Source: Streptomyces sp. AM 4-1-1
Lineage (GTDB): Bacteria; Actinomycetota; Actinomycetes; Streptomycetales; Streptomycetaceae
DNA length: 64,000 nucleotides
Assembly: GCF_029167625.1 (NCBI RefSeq)
Contig: NZ_CP119145.1
Coordinates: forward strand, 3,348,001 to 3,412,000
Reading direction: 5' to 3'
The position numbers and the translations under genes were made by a program. The notes under the pieces were generated by a model. That model worked only from the letters and a program-made list of their open reading frames with translations. It was not told the DNA's origin and searched no databases. Positions 15,810 through 23,000 of the stretch are shown piece by piece (position 1 is the first letter of the stretch; each line of letters starts with the position of its first letter).

Positions 15810-16115
15810 ATGCCACCGCGTACCCGCACCCGACCGAGCAGGCTCCACCAGGAGCCCGAGGCGGTCACGTGGGCACGGGAGAAGGCCGGTCTCACCAAGC
15901 GGGCACTCGCCGATCTCGTCGGCATCTCCGAACAGCTCATGGGAGAGATCGAGTCCGGCTGGCGCAGTGCGACCCCCGCCAACCTCGTGAAGATCGCCGA
16001 GGCGCTGAACTGCCCGATCGTCGCCCTGGAGCGCAAGCGTCACGCCGACGCCACCGGTTCGTCCGCCGACACGTCCGCCGGGACGGCCAGGACCTCGGCC
16101 GGAACCGCCGAGTGA
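15810..16115 (+). CDS. Small XRE-family transcriptional regulator
   Basis: 101 residues. Classical HTH_XRE domain at about 18-73: VTWAREKAGLTKRALADLVG, then ISEQLMGEIESGWRSATPAN and LVKIAEALNCPIVALERK. The C-terminus is a Thr/Ser/Ala tail. The ATG at 15810 is preceded by only TCGAGGT, very close, so translation may be weak or near leaderless. The upstream region carries repeated GCGCTAGT and the palindrome at 15753. Likely a DNA-binding repressor acting on its own divergent promoter. A 14-bp palindrome follows its stop. Confidence 0.8.
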   Translation: MPPRTRTRPSRLHQEPEAVTWAREKAGLTKRALADLVGISEQLMGEIESGWRSATPANLVKIAEALNCPIVALERKRHADATGSSADTSAGTARTSAGTAE

Positions 16116-16131
16116 CCCCGCCGTCAGCAAA

Positions 16132-16145
16132 TTGGCATATGCCAA
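16132..16145. promoter_or_regulatory. Perfect 14-bp palindrome
   Basis: TTGGCATATGCCAA is fully symmetric, sits 17 bases after the small XRE gene, and is AT-richer than its context. It resembles a dimeric repressor operator. No gene with a good start follows on the + strand before 16656, so its target is unclear. Confidence 0.5.
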
Positions 16146-16248
16146 AGTGACGGGTCGGGGGGTGTGCACCGGGTGGGCATCGGCCATCATGAAGGGGGAA
16201 CGCGGAGGCCGTCACCGTTGGAGCGAGAACGGCCCCCGCCGAGCCGGG

Positions 16249-16356
16249 TTACCAGTCGCCGAAGTGGTGGTAGATCCAGACTGCAATCTGGATCATCCAC
16301 CACACCTTCTGTACGCGACCAGCACTCCAGAGCCTCTTCGGCTTCCGGTGCTTCAC
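16249..16356 (-). CDS. Possible small basic/aromatic peptide
   Basis: A 35-codon frame from GTG at 16356 to TAA at 16249, with GAGAGGAG 10-12 bases upstream. The peptide starts MKHRKPKRLWSAGRVQK and ends VWWMIQIAVWIYHHFGDW: a basic head followed by an aromatic, amphipathic or membrane-active helix. Codons end mainly in G or C, as in real genes of the window. The DNA for the C-terminal half also forms a 17-bp imperfect inverted repeat (16264-16280 with 16287-16303), so an RNA structure is an alternative reading. Function unknown; position next to an XRE regulator is suggestive of a regulated peptide. Confidence 0.35.
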   Translation of the reverse strand: MKHRKPKRLWSAGRVQKVWWMIQIAVWIYHHFGDW

Positions 16357-16570
16357 CTCGGTACTGCTCCTCTCTCCAAACACCGCAACGGGATGTGCGG
16401 AGAGGGGAGCAGCGGCCAGGTGCCGACTGCTCGTCAGGCTACCGGCCACCGTTTTCCGTGTCCGGCAGTCGGCGAATTATCGGAACTGCCGGTTGTCCTC
16501 CCGCTGTCCGCCGTTCTGCCCACCGGTCCCCTACCTGTGTGCCGGGGTCTGTCCGGTGCCGGTGCCGGGG

Positions 16571-16594
16571 TCTGCGTCTGCGTCTGCGTCTGCG
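16571..16594. repeat. Hexanucleotide tract, four TCTGCG units
   Basis: Four exact TCTGCG copies, followed by degenerate GTCTGCGTC and CAGTGTCAGTGGCAGTGGCAG runs up to the stop of the BTAD regulator gene. Simple-sequence DNA; the remaining 16357-16655 holds no recognisable gene. Confidence 0.7.
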
Positions 16595-16655
16595 ATGGAA
16601 TCGGTGTCTGCGTCGGCAGCGGTGTCCGCGTCAGTGTCAGTGGCAGTGGCAGGCC

Positions 16656-19007
16656 CTAGTCCGGCACGCGAAGCGCCGTATCGATCTCGGTGAGCCAGCG
16701 GTCGACCGGTCCCACGGTGACCAGTCCGCTGCCCGCGCCCGCGAGTTGGCCCGAGGCCGGCAGCAGACGGGCGTGGACACGCTCCAGTACGGCACGGTCG
16801 CCCAACTCCAGCGCGAGCGCTGCTTCCAGGCAGCACAGCGCCTCGTACATCAGATCGGCGGGTGGCTCGGGCAGCGTCCGCAGTGCCGCTCCGGCCTCGG
16901 TCCGGCGGCCTTCGCGCAGCAGCGCGAACGGTTCGGCCCAGTCGCGGTACGGGCCCCACTCCGCGTTCCTGTCGACCGTCCACGCCGCTGACAGGACGGG
17001 GCTCGTGGGGCGGCCCGTCGAGTCGGTGGGTGGGGGGTGCGGGCTGTGCGGGGCGGGGGACGGTGCGGGGAGCGGAGCCTCCCCTCGTACGGAATCCGGG
17101 GTGTACGCCGGCTCGGAGCGCGTCCCGGCCGACAGGAGCAGACACAGCCGTGCGAACTGCGGCAGACCGTCCCCCAGGCCCGGCATCCCGGCACCGTCCA
17201 GCGCGTCGGTGGCCGCCCGGTAGGCGGCCTCGGCCCGGCGCGGCTGCCCGGTGGCCGCCGACCGCAGTGCTCCGTACCACCGGGTGAAGACGGCCACCAA
17301 CGGGCGTTCATGGCGTTCGGCCAGCCGGTCCGCCGCCCTCGCGTGCGCGTCGGCGCCCGCGAAGTCGGCAAGGGCGCCTCGGGCCTGAAGCCGGATCAGG
17401 TGGCCCAGCACCTCGTACGTCACCAGGCCGTGCCGTGCGGACAGCGCGACGAGTTCCGCGCCGATCGCGTCCCGGCGCGGGGCGAGGCCCGCCCTCGTGC
17501 ACGACTGCATGAACACGCCGTTCAGGGCGAACGCCAGCAGGGCGGGGTCGTCGAGGCGTCGCGCGATCCCCTCCGCCTCGCGCGCTGCTCCGGGCCCGCG
17601 CGGGGAGCGGGTGCCCCTCATCTCCAGCGCGATCGTCGCCAACAGACGGCACCGGGCCGTGTCGTGACGTCCGTCCAGGAGGGCGGCGAGGGTGCGTTCG
17701 GCGGCTGCGACGACCTGCCGAGCCTGCTCGGGGTCGTCGCAGCGCGTCCAGATCGCGGGGACGTCGAAGGTGCCGATCACCTGGGCGGTCAGTTCCGCGT
17801 CCCCGGTCCGCTCGGCCGCCGCGATGGCCGCCACCCGGTGTTCCCGCGCCGCCTCCAGGCCGCTGCCCCCGGTCACCGCGAGGTTCCGGATGAGACCGAC
17901 CGTCGACTCCAGCCGGGCACGGGCGCCCGCCGCGACCGTACGGTCGTAGCTTTCGGCCGCCCTGGTCCACAGCCGGTCCGCCGCTGCCGCCGACGCCTCC
18001 GCCGTCGATGTCGGCGCGGCGGGGGCCGGGGCGGGAGCGGGCGGCTCGGTGGGGGCCGACGACGTGGAGTCCGCGAGGGGCGGGGAGCCTGCCGGGGGCG
18101 ACGTCACCGATTCCTGCGTCGATCCGTGCGCCGGGTCATGGGCCGGGTCATGGGCCGGGTCATGGGCCGGGTCATGGGCCGGATGCGGCCTCGGCTGTGG
18201 TGCCTGCTGCGGAGTCGGCTGCGGTGCCTGCTGCGGCTGCGGACGTGCCAGGTCCAGAGTCGGGTCCTGCGCCAGGATGTCCGCCTCCAGTCGGCGCAGG
18301 TCCGCACCCGGGTCGAGTCCCAGCCGTTCCGCCAGCGCCGTCCTGGCCCTGCGCAGAACGGCGAGCGCGTCGCCCTGTCGGCTCGTCCGGTACAGCGCCA
18401 GCGCCAGCAGCCGCCAGGCGTCCTCCCGCCAGGGGTGGTCCGCGAGGTGTTCCTCCAGGCCGGGCACCGCCTCGGCCGCCAGTCCCAGGTCGAGTCGCGC
18501 CCCGGCCTGCCGCTCCACCGCCTGCGCCCGCAGTTCGGACAGACGGGAACGCTCGCCCCTGGCCCAGTCCTCCCCCGCGAACTCCGCATAGGCGGGCCCT
18601 CGCCACAGCCCCAGCGCTTCGTCGAGCCGCCGCAGCGCGTCCGCGGGCGGCAGCTTCGCGGCGGCGCCGACAGCCGCCTCGAAGCGCCAGGCGTCCACCG
18701 CGTCCGGCTCCGCCCGCAGTCTGTAGCCGGGGCCCTCGGTGACCAGCAGCCGGGCCGGGGTCCTGGGTGGGCGCTCGGGTTCCAGGGCCTTGCGCAGCGC
18801 GGCCACGAAGGTCTGCACCGCGCCGACGGCTCCCGGTGACGGCTCGTCCCACAGATCCGCCACCAGCCGGGCGACGGGTACGACCCGGCGACGGGCCACG
18901 ATCAGCCTGGCCAGCACGGCGCGGTGCCTCGGCCCCTTCAACGCCAGCGGGCCGGTGTCGTTCTCGGCCGTCACCGGCCCGAGCACACTGAACGCGACGC
19001 GCTGCAT
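16656..19007 (-). CDS. AfsR/SARP-type regulator with BTAD and TPR-like C-terminus
   Basis: 783 residues. The first 95 residues are an OmpR-type winged helix (FSVLGPVTAENDTGPLALKG, RLVADLWDEPSPGAVGAVQT), followed by a bacterial transcriptional activator domain to about 245 (RLLALALYRTSRQGDALAVL, ERLGLDPGADLRRLEADIL). A low-complexity linker (residues about 250-345) contains AHDP tetrapeptide repeats. The C-terminal 430 residues are Ala/Leu/Arg-rich helices like TPRs. No NB-ARC P-loop is present, unlike full AfsR. Family role: activation of secondary-metabolite or developmental genes. ATG at 19007 chosen for GGAGAGGTCGGG directly upstream; a Met six codons earlier has its ribosome site too close. 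Divergent from the dehalogenase-like gene. Confidence 0.85.
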   Translation of the reverse strand: MQRVAFSVLGPVTAENDTGPLALKGPRHRAVLARLIVARRRVVPVARLVADLWDEPSPGAVGAVQTFVAALRKALEPERPPRTPARLLVTEGPGYRLRAEPDAVDAWRFEAAVGAAAKLPPADALRRLDEALGLWRGPAYAEFAGEDWARGERSRLSELRAQAVERQAGARLDLGLAAEAVPGLEEHLADHPWREDAWRLLALALYRTSRQGDALAVLRRARTALAERLGLDPGADLRRLEADILAQDPTLDLARPQPQQAPQPTPQQAPQPRPHPAHDPAHDPAHDPAHDPAHGSTQESVTSPPAGSPPLADSTSSAPTEPPAPAPAPAAPTSTAEASAAAADRLWTRAAESYDRTVAAGARARLESTVGLIRNLAVTGGSGLEAAREHRVAAIAAAERTGDAELTAQVIGTFDVPAIWTRCDDPEQARQVVAAAERTLAALLDGRHDTARCRLLATIALEMRGTRSPRGPGAAREAEGIARRLDDPALLAFALNGVFMQSCTRAGLAPRRDAIGAELVALSARHGLVTYEVLGHLIRLQARGALADFAGADAHARAADRLAERHERPLVAVFTRWYGALRSAATGQPRRAEAAYRAATDALDGAGMPGLGDGLPQFARLCLLLSAGTRSEPAYTPDSVRGEAPLPAPSPAPHSPHPPPTDSTGRPTSPVLSAAWTVDRNAEWGPYRDWAEPFALLREGRRTEAGAALRTLPEPPADLMYEALCCLEAALALELGDRAVLERVHARLLPASGQLAGAGSGLVTVGPVDRWLTEIDTALRVPD
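18131..18178. repeat. Four 12-bp tandem repeats inside the BTAD regulator gene
   Basis: Four exact units of CCGGGTCATGGG plus a partial fifth, encoding AHDP repeats in the linker of the regulator. A multiple of three, so copy-number change would keep the frame. Confidence 0.85.
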
Positions 19008-19034
19008 CCCGACCTCTCCGACCATCCCCCTCCG

Positions 19035-19070
19035 CCACTGCCACTGCCACTGCCACTGCCACTGCCACCG
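19035..19070. repeat. Six CCACTG hexamers in a divergent promoter region
   Basis: Six exact CCACTG copies 28 bp upstream of the BTAD-regulator start. The 334-bp region 19008-19341 between the divergent regulator and hydrolase genes is otherwise without a recognisable gene. Tract length could change promoter or leader geometry. Confidence 0.75.
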
Positions 19071-19341
19071 GCATCTCACACGGTACGCGCCGGGCGGGCA
19101 CGGCCCGGAACGGTCTCCGGTGCCACTCCCGTACCGCTCAAGTGCCGCCTCGGTGCTGACCGGGCGCTGATTCAGGCGCGGCAGGCTGCATGTGTCCGCC
19201 CTTCCGGCGGGTCCCACCGATCCGGCAGGCCCGGCAGAACGAGGACCACCAGCGGGTCCACCCGGCCCGGCCGCGTCCCGTACCCGCCACGGGCCCGCAC
19301 GGGCCCCACAGGCCCCGTACACGACGAGAAAGCAGCGAACC

Positions 19342-20220
19342 GTGTCACCGACCATCCCCGATTTCGACCTCCACCGCATCCCCGTCGCCGACGACGTCAC
19401 GCTCACCGCGGCCGTCGGCGGTTCGGGCAGCCCGATCGTGCTGCTGCACGGGTTTCCGCAGACCCACCTGATGTGGCGGCACGTCGCCACCGATCTGGCG
19501 GCCGACCACACCGTCATCTGCCCCGACCTGCGCGGTTACGGAGCCAGCGACAAGCCCGCCGACCCGGATGGCACCGTCTACTCCAAGCGCACCATGGCGG
19601 CCGATGTCGTCGCGTTGGCCCGCGCGCTCGGCCATGAGCGGTTCGCCCTGGCCGGGCACGACCGTGGCGCTCTGGTCGCGGTCCGGGCCGGGCTCGACCA
19701 CCCCGACGCCGTCACCCACCTCGCGGCGCTCGACGTCCTGCCCACGCCGGACATGTGGGACGTGATGCGCGGTACGACCGCGGCCGTCGGCTTCCACCTC
19801 TACCTGATGGCACAACCCCCTGGCCTGCCCGAGCAGTTGATCAGCGGAGCCGCCGACGCGTTCTTCGGACACTTCCTCGACGTCTGGACCCGGAACCCGG
19901 ACGCCATTCCCGCCGAGGTGCGCGCCGCCTACCTCGCGGCCTGCCGCGAAGCCGTGCCGTCGATCGTGGCCGACTACCGCGCCTCCGCCGGCATCGACGT
20001 CGAGCACGACCGGGCCGACCGCGCGGCCGGTCACCGACTGGCCATGCCGGTGTCCGTCCTCCAGCAGGACTGGGGCGCGGCCCTGGGCTACGACGCGGCC
20101 GAGCTGTGGCGGGCCTGGGCCACCGATCTGGACCACACCACGGTCACCTGCGGCCACTTCATGGCCGAGGAGTCCCCTGCCGAGGTGATCAAGGCCCTGC
20201 GGTCCCTCATGGCGCGGTGA
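19342..20220 (+). CDS. Alpha/beta-hydrolase, haloacetate dehalogenase/epoxide hydrolase type
   Basis: 292 residues. Oxyanion motif LLHGFPQTHLMWRHVA, the DLRGYGASDKP strand-turn, and a nucleophile elbow GHDRGA with Asp near residue 107, which marks the dehalogenase/epoxide hydrolase branch (Asp in place of Ser). The catalytic His is in the C-terminal CGHFMAEESP. Known of the branch: hydrolysis through an aspartyl-ester intermediate, e.g. fluoroacetate or haloacetate dehalogenase. Cytoplasmic. GTG at 19342 was chosen by alignment of the N-terminus; the ribosome site is weak (GAGAAAG). A tandem repeat tract follows the stop. The substrate is not determinable. Confidence 0.85.
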   Translation: MSPTIPDFDLHRIPVADDVTLTAAVGGSGSPIVLLHGFPQTHLMWRHVATDLAADHTVICPDLRGYGASDKPADPDGTVYSKRTMAADVVALARALGHERFALAGHDRGALVAVRAGLDHPDAVTHLAALDVLPTPDMWDVMRGTTAAVGFHLYLMAQPPGLPEQLISGAADAFFGHFLDVWTRNPDAIPAEVRAAYLAACREAVPSIVADYRASAGIDVEHDRADRAAGHRLAMPVSVLQQDWGAALGYDAAELWRAWATDLDHTTVTCGHFMAEESPAEVIKALRSLMAR

Positions 20221-20280
20221 CGAACAGCAGGCGGACGACGAACAGCAGACGGCCACCTGCCGAAGCCGCCCTGTCGAAGC

Positions 20281-20370
20281 GGCTCGTACCGAAGGCGCTC
20301 GTACCGAAGCGGCTCGTACCGAAGGCGCTTGTACCGAAGCGGCTCGTACCGAAGGCGCTCGTTCCGAAGG
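20281..20370. repeat. Three 30-bp tandem repeats (six 15-bp half-units)
   Basis: Exact 30-bp period; each unit is two near-identical 15-mers (GGCTCGTACCGAAGG then CGCTCGTACCGAAGC). It fills the gap between the dehalogenase-like gene and the convergent glycosyltransferase stop. A similar 15-bp array occurs at the other end of this four-gene cluster (22831-22935). Confidence 0.85.
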
Positions 20371-20415
20371 GGCCCGTACCGAAGCAGCCCGCAACGGAAC
20401 CCGCCCCCGGACGGA

Positions 20416-21138
20416 TCAGCTCGCCGCCTCCTGCCCGTCCGTCTGTTTCAGCAGCGCCGCGAGATCGTCGGCGAAGCCCCCGCGAGCGCGGGCGCGCAGC
20501 CGGGGAGAGGTGAGTACGGGGCAGTCGGGGGTACGCAGGATGCGGTGGCCGCGCCCGCTCAGGGCCGCGACCAGCGCCCGGTCCTCGCCGACGTCGAGCG
20601 GCGGGAAGCCGCCCACGTCGCGGTACGCCTCGGCGCTCACGCCGAGGTTCGCGCCGTGCACATGCGGGTGGTGCCAGGGACCGCCCCGGGGCGGACGGGT
20701 CGCCTCGTACCGGAGCTGGTGGCGCGTCGCGAGGATGTCGGCGGTGGGCAGGACCACCGTACCCACGACGGCCTGCCAGCCTTCGCGTGCCCGCGCCTGG
20801 TGGTACGCGAGCCAGTGCGGCGGTACGACGCTGTCGGCGTCCGTGGCGGCGATCCAGGTGGTCCCGGCCGGACTGCCCAGTTCCCGCCAGGCGTACTCGG
20901 TGCCCACGGCTCGGGCGCGCCCCGGATTGCGGCAGTGGGCGGTGACGACCACGGCCCCGGCCCGTCGGGCGATGGCGGCCGTCCGGTCGTGGCAGGAATC
21001 GGCGACGACCACGGTCGTCGTCCGTACGGCGGCGAGGTTCGGATGCCGGACCGCGATGGCCACGGCGTCCAGCGCCGCGAGGAGCAGGGCCTCCTCGTTG
21101 TGCGCGGGGATGACGACCGCGATGGCCTCGATGTTCAC
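20416..21138 (-). CDS. Family 2 glycosyltransferase
   Basis: 240 residues. GT-A fold signatures: IAVVIPAHNEEALLLAALDA at the N-terminus, VVVADSCHDRTAAIARRAGA, an ATDADSVVPPHWL metal-binding DxD-like site, and VHGANLGVSAEAYRDVGGFP followed by GEDRAL, typical of GT2 enzymes. No membrane helices, so a soluble transferase using a nucleotide- or polyprenyl-linked sugar. GTG at 21138 overlaps the stop of the methyltransferase gene (GTGA), making it the last of four coupled genes read leftwards. With the deacetylase and methyltransferase it suggests modification of an amino-sugar-containing glycan or lipid; the product is not known. Confidence 0.85.
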   Translation of the reverse strand: MNIEAIAVVIPAHNEEALLLAALDAVAIAVRHPNLAAVRTTTVVVADSCHDRTAAIARRAGAVVVTAHCRNPGRARAVGTEYAWRELGSPAGTTWIAATDADSVVPPHWLAYHQARAREGWQAVVGTVVLPTADILATRHQLRYEATRPPRGGPWHHPHVHGANLGVSAEAYRDVGGFPPLDVGEDRALVAALSGRGHRILRTPDCPVLTSPRLRARARGGFADDLAALLKQTDGQEAAS

Positions 21139-22025
21139 ACCAGCCCCTCTCTCGCGGCGGGGGTGGCGGGGCGACGGCCGTCCAGATGCGGTCGCGCGTG
21201 GATCTGGAGCACGAAGTCGTCCTCGCGGTGGTCGGCCATCAGGGCGAGGCCGGGGACGGAGGCGATCCGCCGCGCGATCTCGTCGCCGCTGTACAGGTGT
21301 TCGGGTACGGGGTGGTTCCAGTGGACGGTGGCCAGGGTGCCTCCCGGCTCCAGGGCCGCCACCGCGTGCTCCAGGAGACGGCTCAGCCCCTCCTCGTCCA
21401 GGTAGTAGAGGAGTTCGGAGAGCACGATCAGATCGAAGGTCCCGTCCGGCCACTGCTCGGGAAGCGTCAGCTGCCGTACGGTCACCTGCGGCAGATGGGC
21501 GGTACGGCTCCGGGTGGTCCCGACGGCCGACGCGACGCGGTCGCAGGCCAGCAGGGCGTCGCAGCGGCCGGCCAGCCGCCGGGTGAGCTCGCCGACCGAA
21601 CAGGCGGGCTCGAACGCCCGGCGGTAGCGCGGCAGGGGCAGCGCGGCGACGGTGAGGTCGTACTTGCGCTGCTCGTACCAGCGTTCCGCGAGGTGCCAGG
21701 GGTCGTCGGATGCCTGGTACATGGTGTCGAAGTAGGCGGCGGGGGTGGCCGCCCGGCCGACACCGCCGCTCGCCCCCCGGCCCGGACCGTCACTCGTCCC
21801 CCGGCCCTGACCACCGCTCGTCCCCCGGCCCTGACCACCGCTCGCTCCCCGGCCCGGACCGTCACTCGTCCCCCGGCCCTGACCACCGCTCGCTCCCCGG
21901 CCCGGACCATCGCTCGTCCCCCGATCCGGACCGCCACTCGCTTCCTGCCCCGGACCGTCACTCGCTTCCCGGCTCACGCGCCCGCTCACGCCCCCTCCTT
22001 CGCTCCCGCTCACTCCCCGGCTCAC
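21135..22025 (-). CDS. NodS-like SAM-dependent methyltransferase with repetitive N-terminus
   Basis: 296 residues. The catalytic part (from about residue 93) starts AAYFDTMYQASDDPWHLAER, the hallmark of NodS-like methyltransferases, with motif I FEPACSVGELTRRLA and DLIVLSELLYYLDEEGL. Rhizobial NodS N-methylates the deacetylated glucosamine of Nod factors; here a PIG-L deacetylase is encoded just upstream, so the analogous step order is plausible. The first 90 residues are Gly/Ser/Arg repeats (8-residue unit like GQGRGTSG) produced by 24-bp tandem repeats at about 21777-21975. GTG at 22025 overlaps the PIG-L stop. The repeat arm is unusual for the family and could be dispensable or a start-site artefact. 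Confidence 0.8.
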   Translation of the reverse strand: MSRGVSGSEGGGVSGRVSREASDGPGQEASGGPDRGTSDGPGRGASGGQGRGTSDGPGRGASGGQGRGTSGGQGRGTSDGPGRGASGGVGRAATPAAYFDTMYQASDDPWHLAERWYEQRKYDLTVAALPLPRYRRAFEPACSVGELTRRLAGRCDALLACDRVASAVGTTRSRTAHLPQVTVRQLTLPEQWPDGTFDLIVLSELLYYLDEEGLSRLLEHAVAALEPGGTLATVHWNHPVPEHLYSGDEIARRIASVPGLALMADHREDDFVLQIHARPHLDGRRPATPAAREGLV

Positions 22026-22792
22026 TCGAAGACCACCTCGACCGCGCGCAGATGATGGGCGATCTCCTCCGGCGGCAGGACCGCCGCGTCCTCCGGAGCG
22101 GGACCCAGTGCCTCGGTCTGGCTGGTGAACCGTCCGACAGCGGCGCGTTTGCGTGCGGCCGTCGCCTCCGGAAGGCGGATTCTCGACGCGGCCGCCCAGG
22201 GCACGCGGGGGTCGTCGGGGCGCGCCCAGTGCCACATCCACACGGGGTACATCAGGCACGGCACGGATGCCGTACGGGCGGCGGCCAGCGCGGCCCGCCC
22301 CGCCGCCTCGTGGTCGCCGTGCACATCGCCGATCCAGGGCGCCAGGCACAGCGCCGCACCCGGCAGCAGCGCCGCGAGTGCCGTGGCGACGTCCTCCTCG
22401 TGGCGGGCGACCTCGGTGTCGGGCACCTTCAGCCGGATCACCTCCGCCCCCGGCGCTCCCAGCTCCGCCAGTGCCTCGCGCAGCTCCATGGCCCGGACGC
22501 CCGCCAGTTCGGCCGGGGTGACGAGTTCGCTGCCGGGGTGGGACCGCTCGCCGTCCGTGACGGAGACGACGGTCACGGCGACGCCTGATTCCGTGAGCAG
22601 CGAGATCAGGCCACCGACGCCGAGCACTTCGTCATCGGGGTGCGCGGCCACCACCACGACCCGGCCCTCGGTCGGCAGCCGTACATCGGGCAGCCCGTCC
22701 CAGCCGTCCCACGCCCGCCAGTCACTCTCGTCGGTCCCAGGGGCCTGGATGGCGTTGGCGGGGGCGGGGCCCTGCCCGGGGCGCTCCGTCAC
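22022..22792 (-). CDS. PIG-L family deacetylase
   Basis: 256 residues. Zinc-site motif AAHPDDEVLGVGG near 49-61 and a distal HGDHEAAG are diagnostic of LmbE/PIG-L N-deacetylases, which remove acetyl from GlcNAc-containing substrates (MshB, Bca and GlcNAc-PI de-N-acetylase relatives). The start GTG at 22792 follows AAGGAGTTCCT. Its stop overlaps the methyltransferase start. Second gene of the leftward cluster, 208 bp after the acyl-CoA-dehydrogenase-like gene, with a 15-bp repeat array between them. Cytoplasmic. The substrate is inferred to be an N-acetylated sugar made or used by the GT2 partner. Confidence 0.88.
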   Translation of the reverse strand: MTERPGQGPAPANAIQAPGTDESDWRAWDGWDGLPDVRLPTEGRVVVVAAHPDDEVLGVGGLISLLTESGVAVTVVSVTDGERSHPGSELVTPAELAGVRAMELREALAELGAPGAEVIRLKVPDTEVARHEEDVATALAALLPGAALCLAPWIGDVHGDHEAAGRAALAAARTASVPCLMYPVWMWHWARPDDPRVPWAAASRIRLPEATAARKRAAVGRFTSQTEALGPAPEDAAVLPPEEIAHHLRAVEVVFE

Positions 22793-22830
22793 AGGAACTC
22801 CTTCATACGGATGGGGAAGTGTGGCGACGC

Positions 22831-22935
22831 GTGTGCGGGACGGTCGTGTACGGGACGTCGGTGTACGGGACGTCGGTGTACGGGGCGGTCGCGTACGGAA
22901 CGTCGGTGCACGGAGCGGTCGCGTACGGGCCACTC
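22831..22935. repeat. Seven imperfect 15-bp tandem repeats
   Basis: Units such as GTGTACGGGACGTCG (two exact copies at 22846 and 22861) and variants GTGTGCGGGACGGTC or GCGTACGGAACGTCG run head to tail. The tract lies between the acyl-CoA-dehydrogenase-like stop and the PIG-L start, i.e. in the leader of the coupled deacetylase-methyltransferase-glycosyltransferase genes. Shares GTAC and period with the 20281 array. Confidence 0.8.
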
Positions 22936-23000
22936 CCGTACACCCCCGTGCGCGTCGTTCCCCTGCACGTCACGCCCGTACACATCACGCCCGTACCCGT

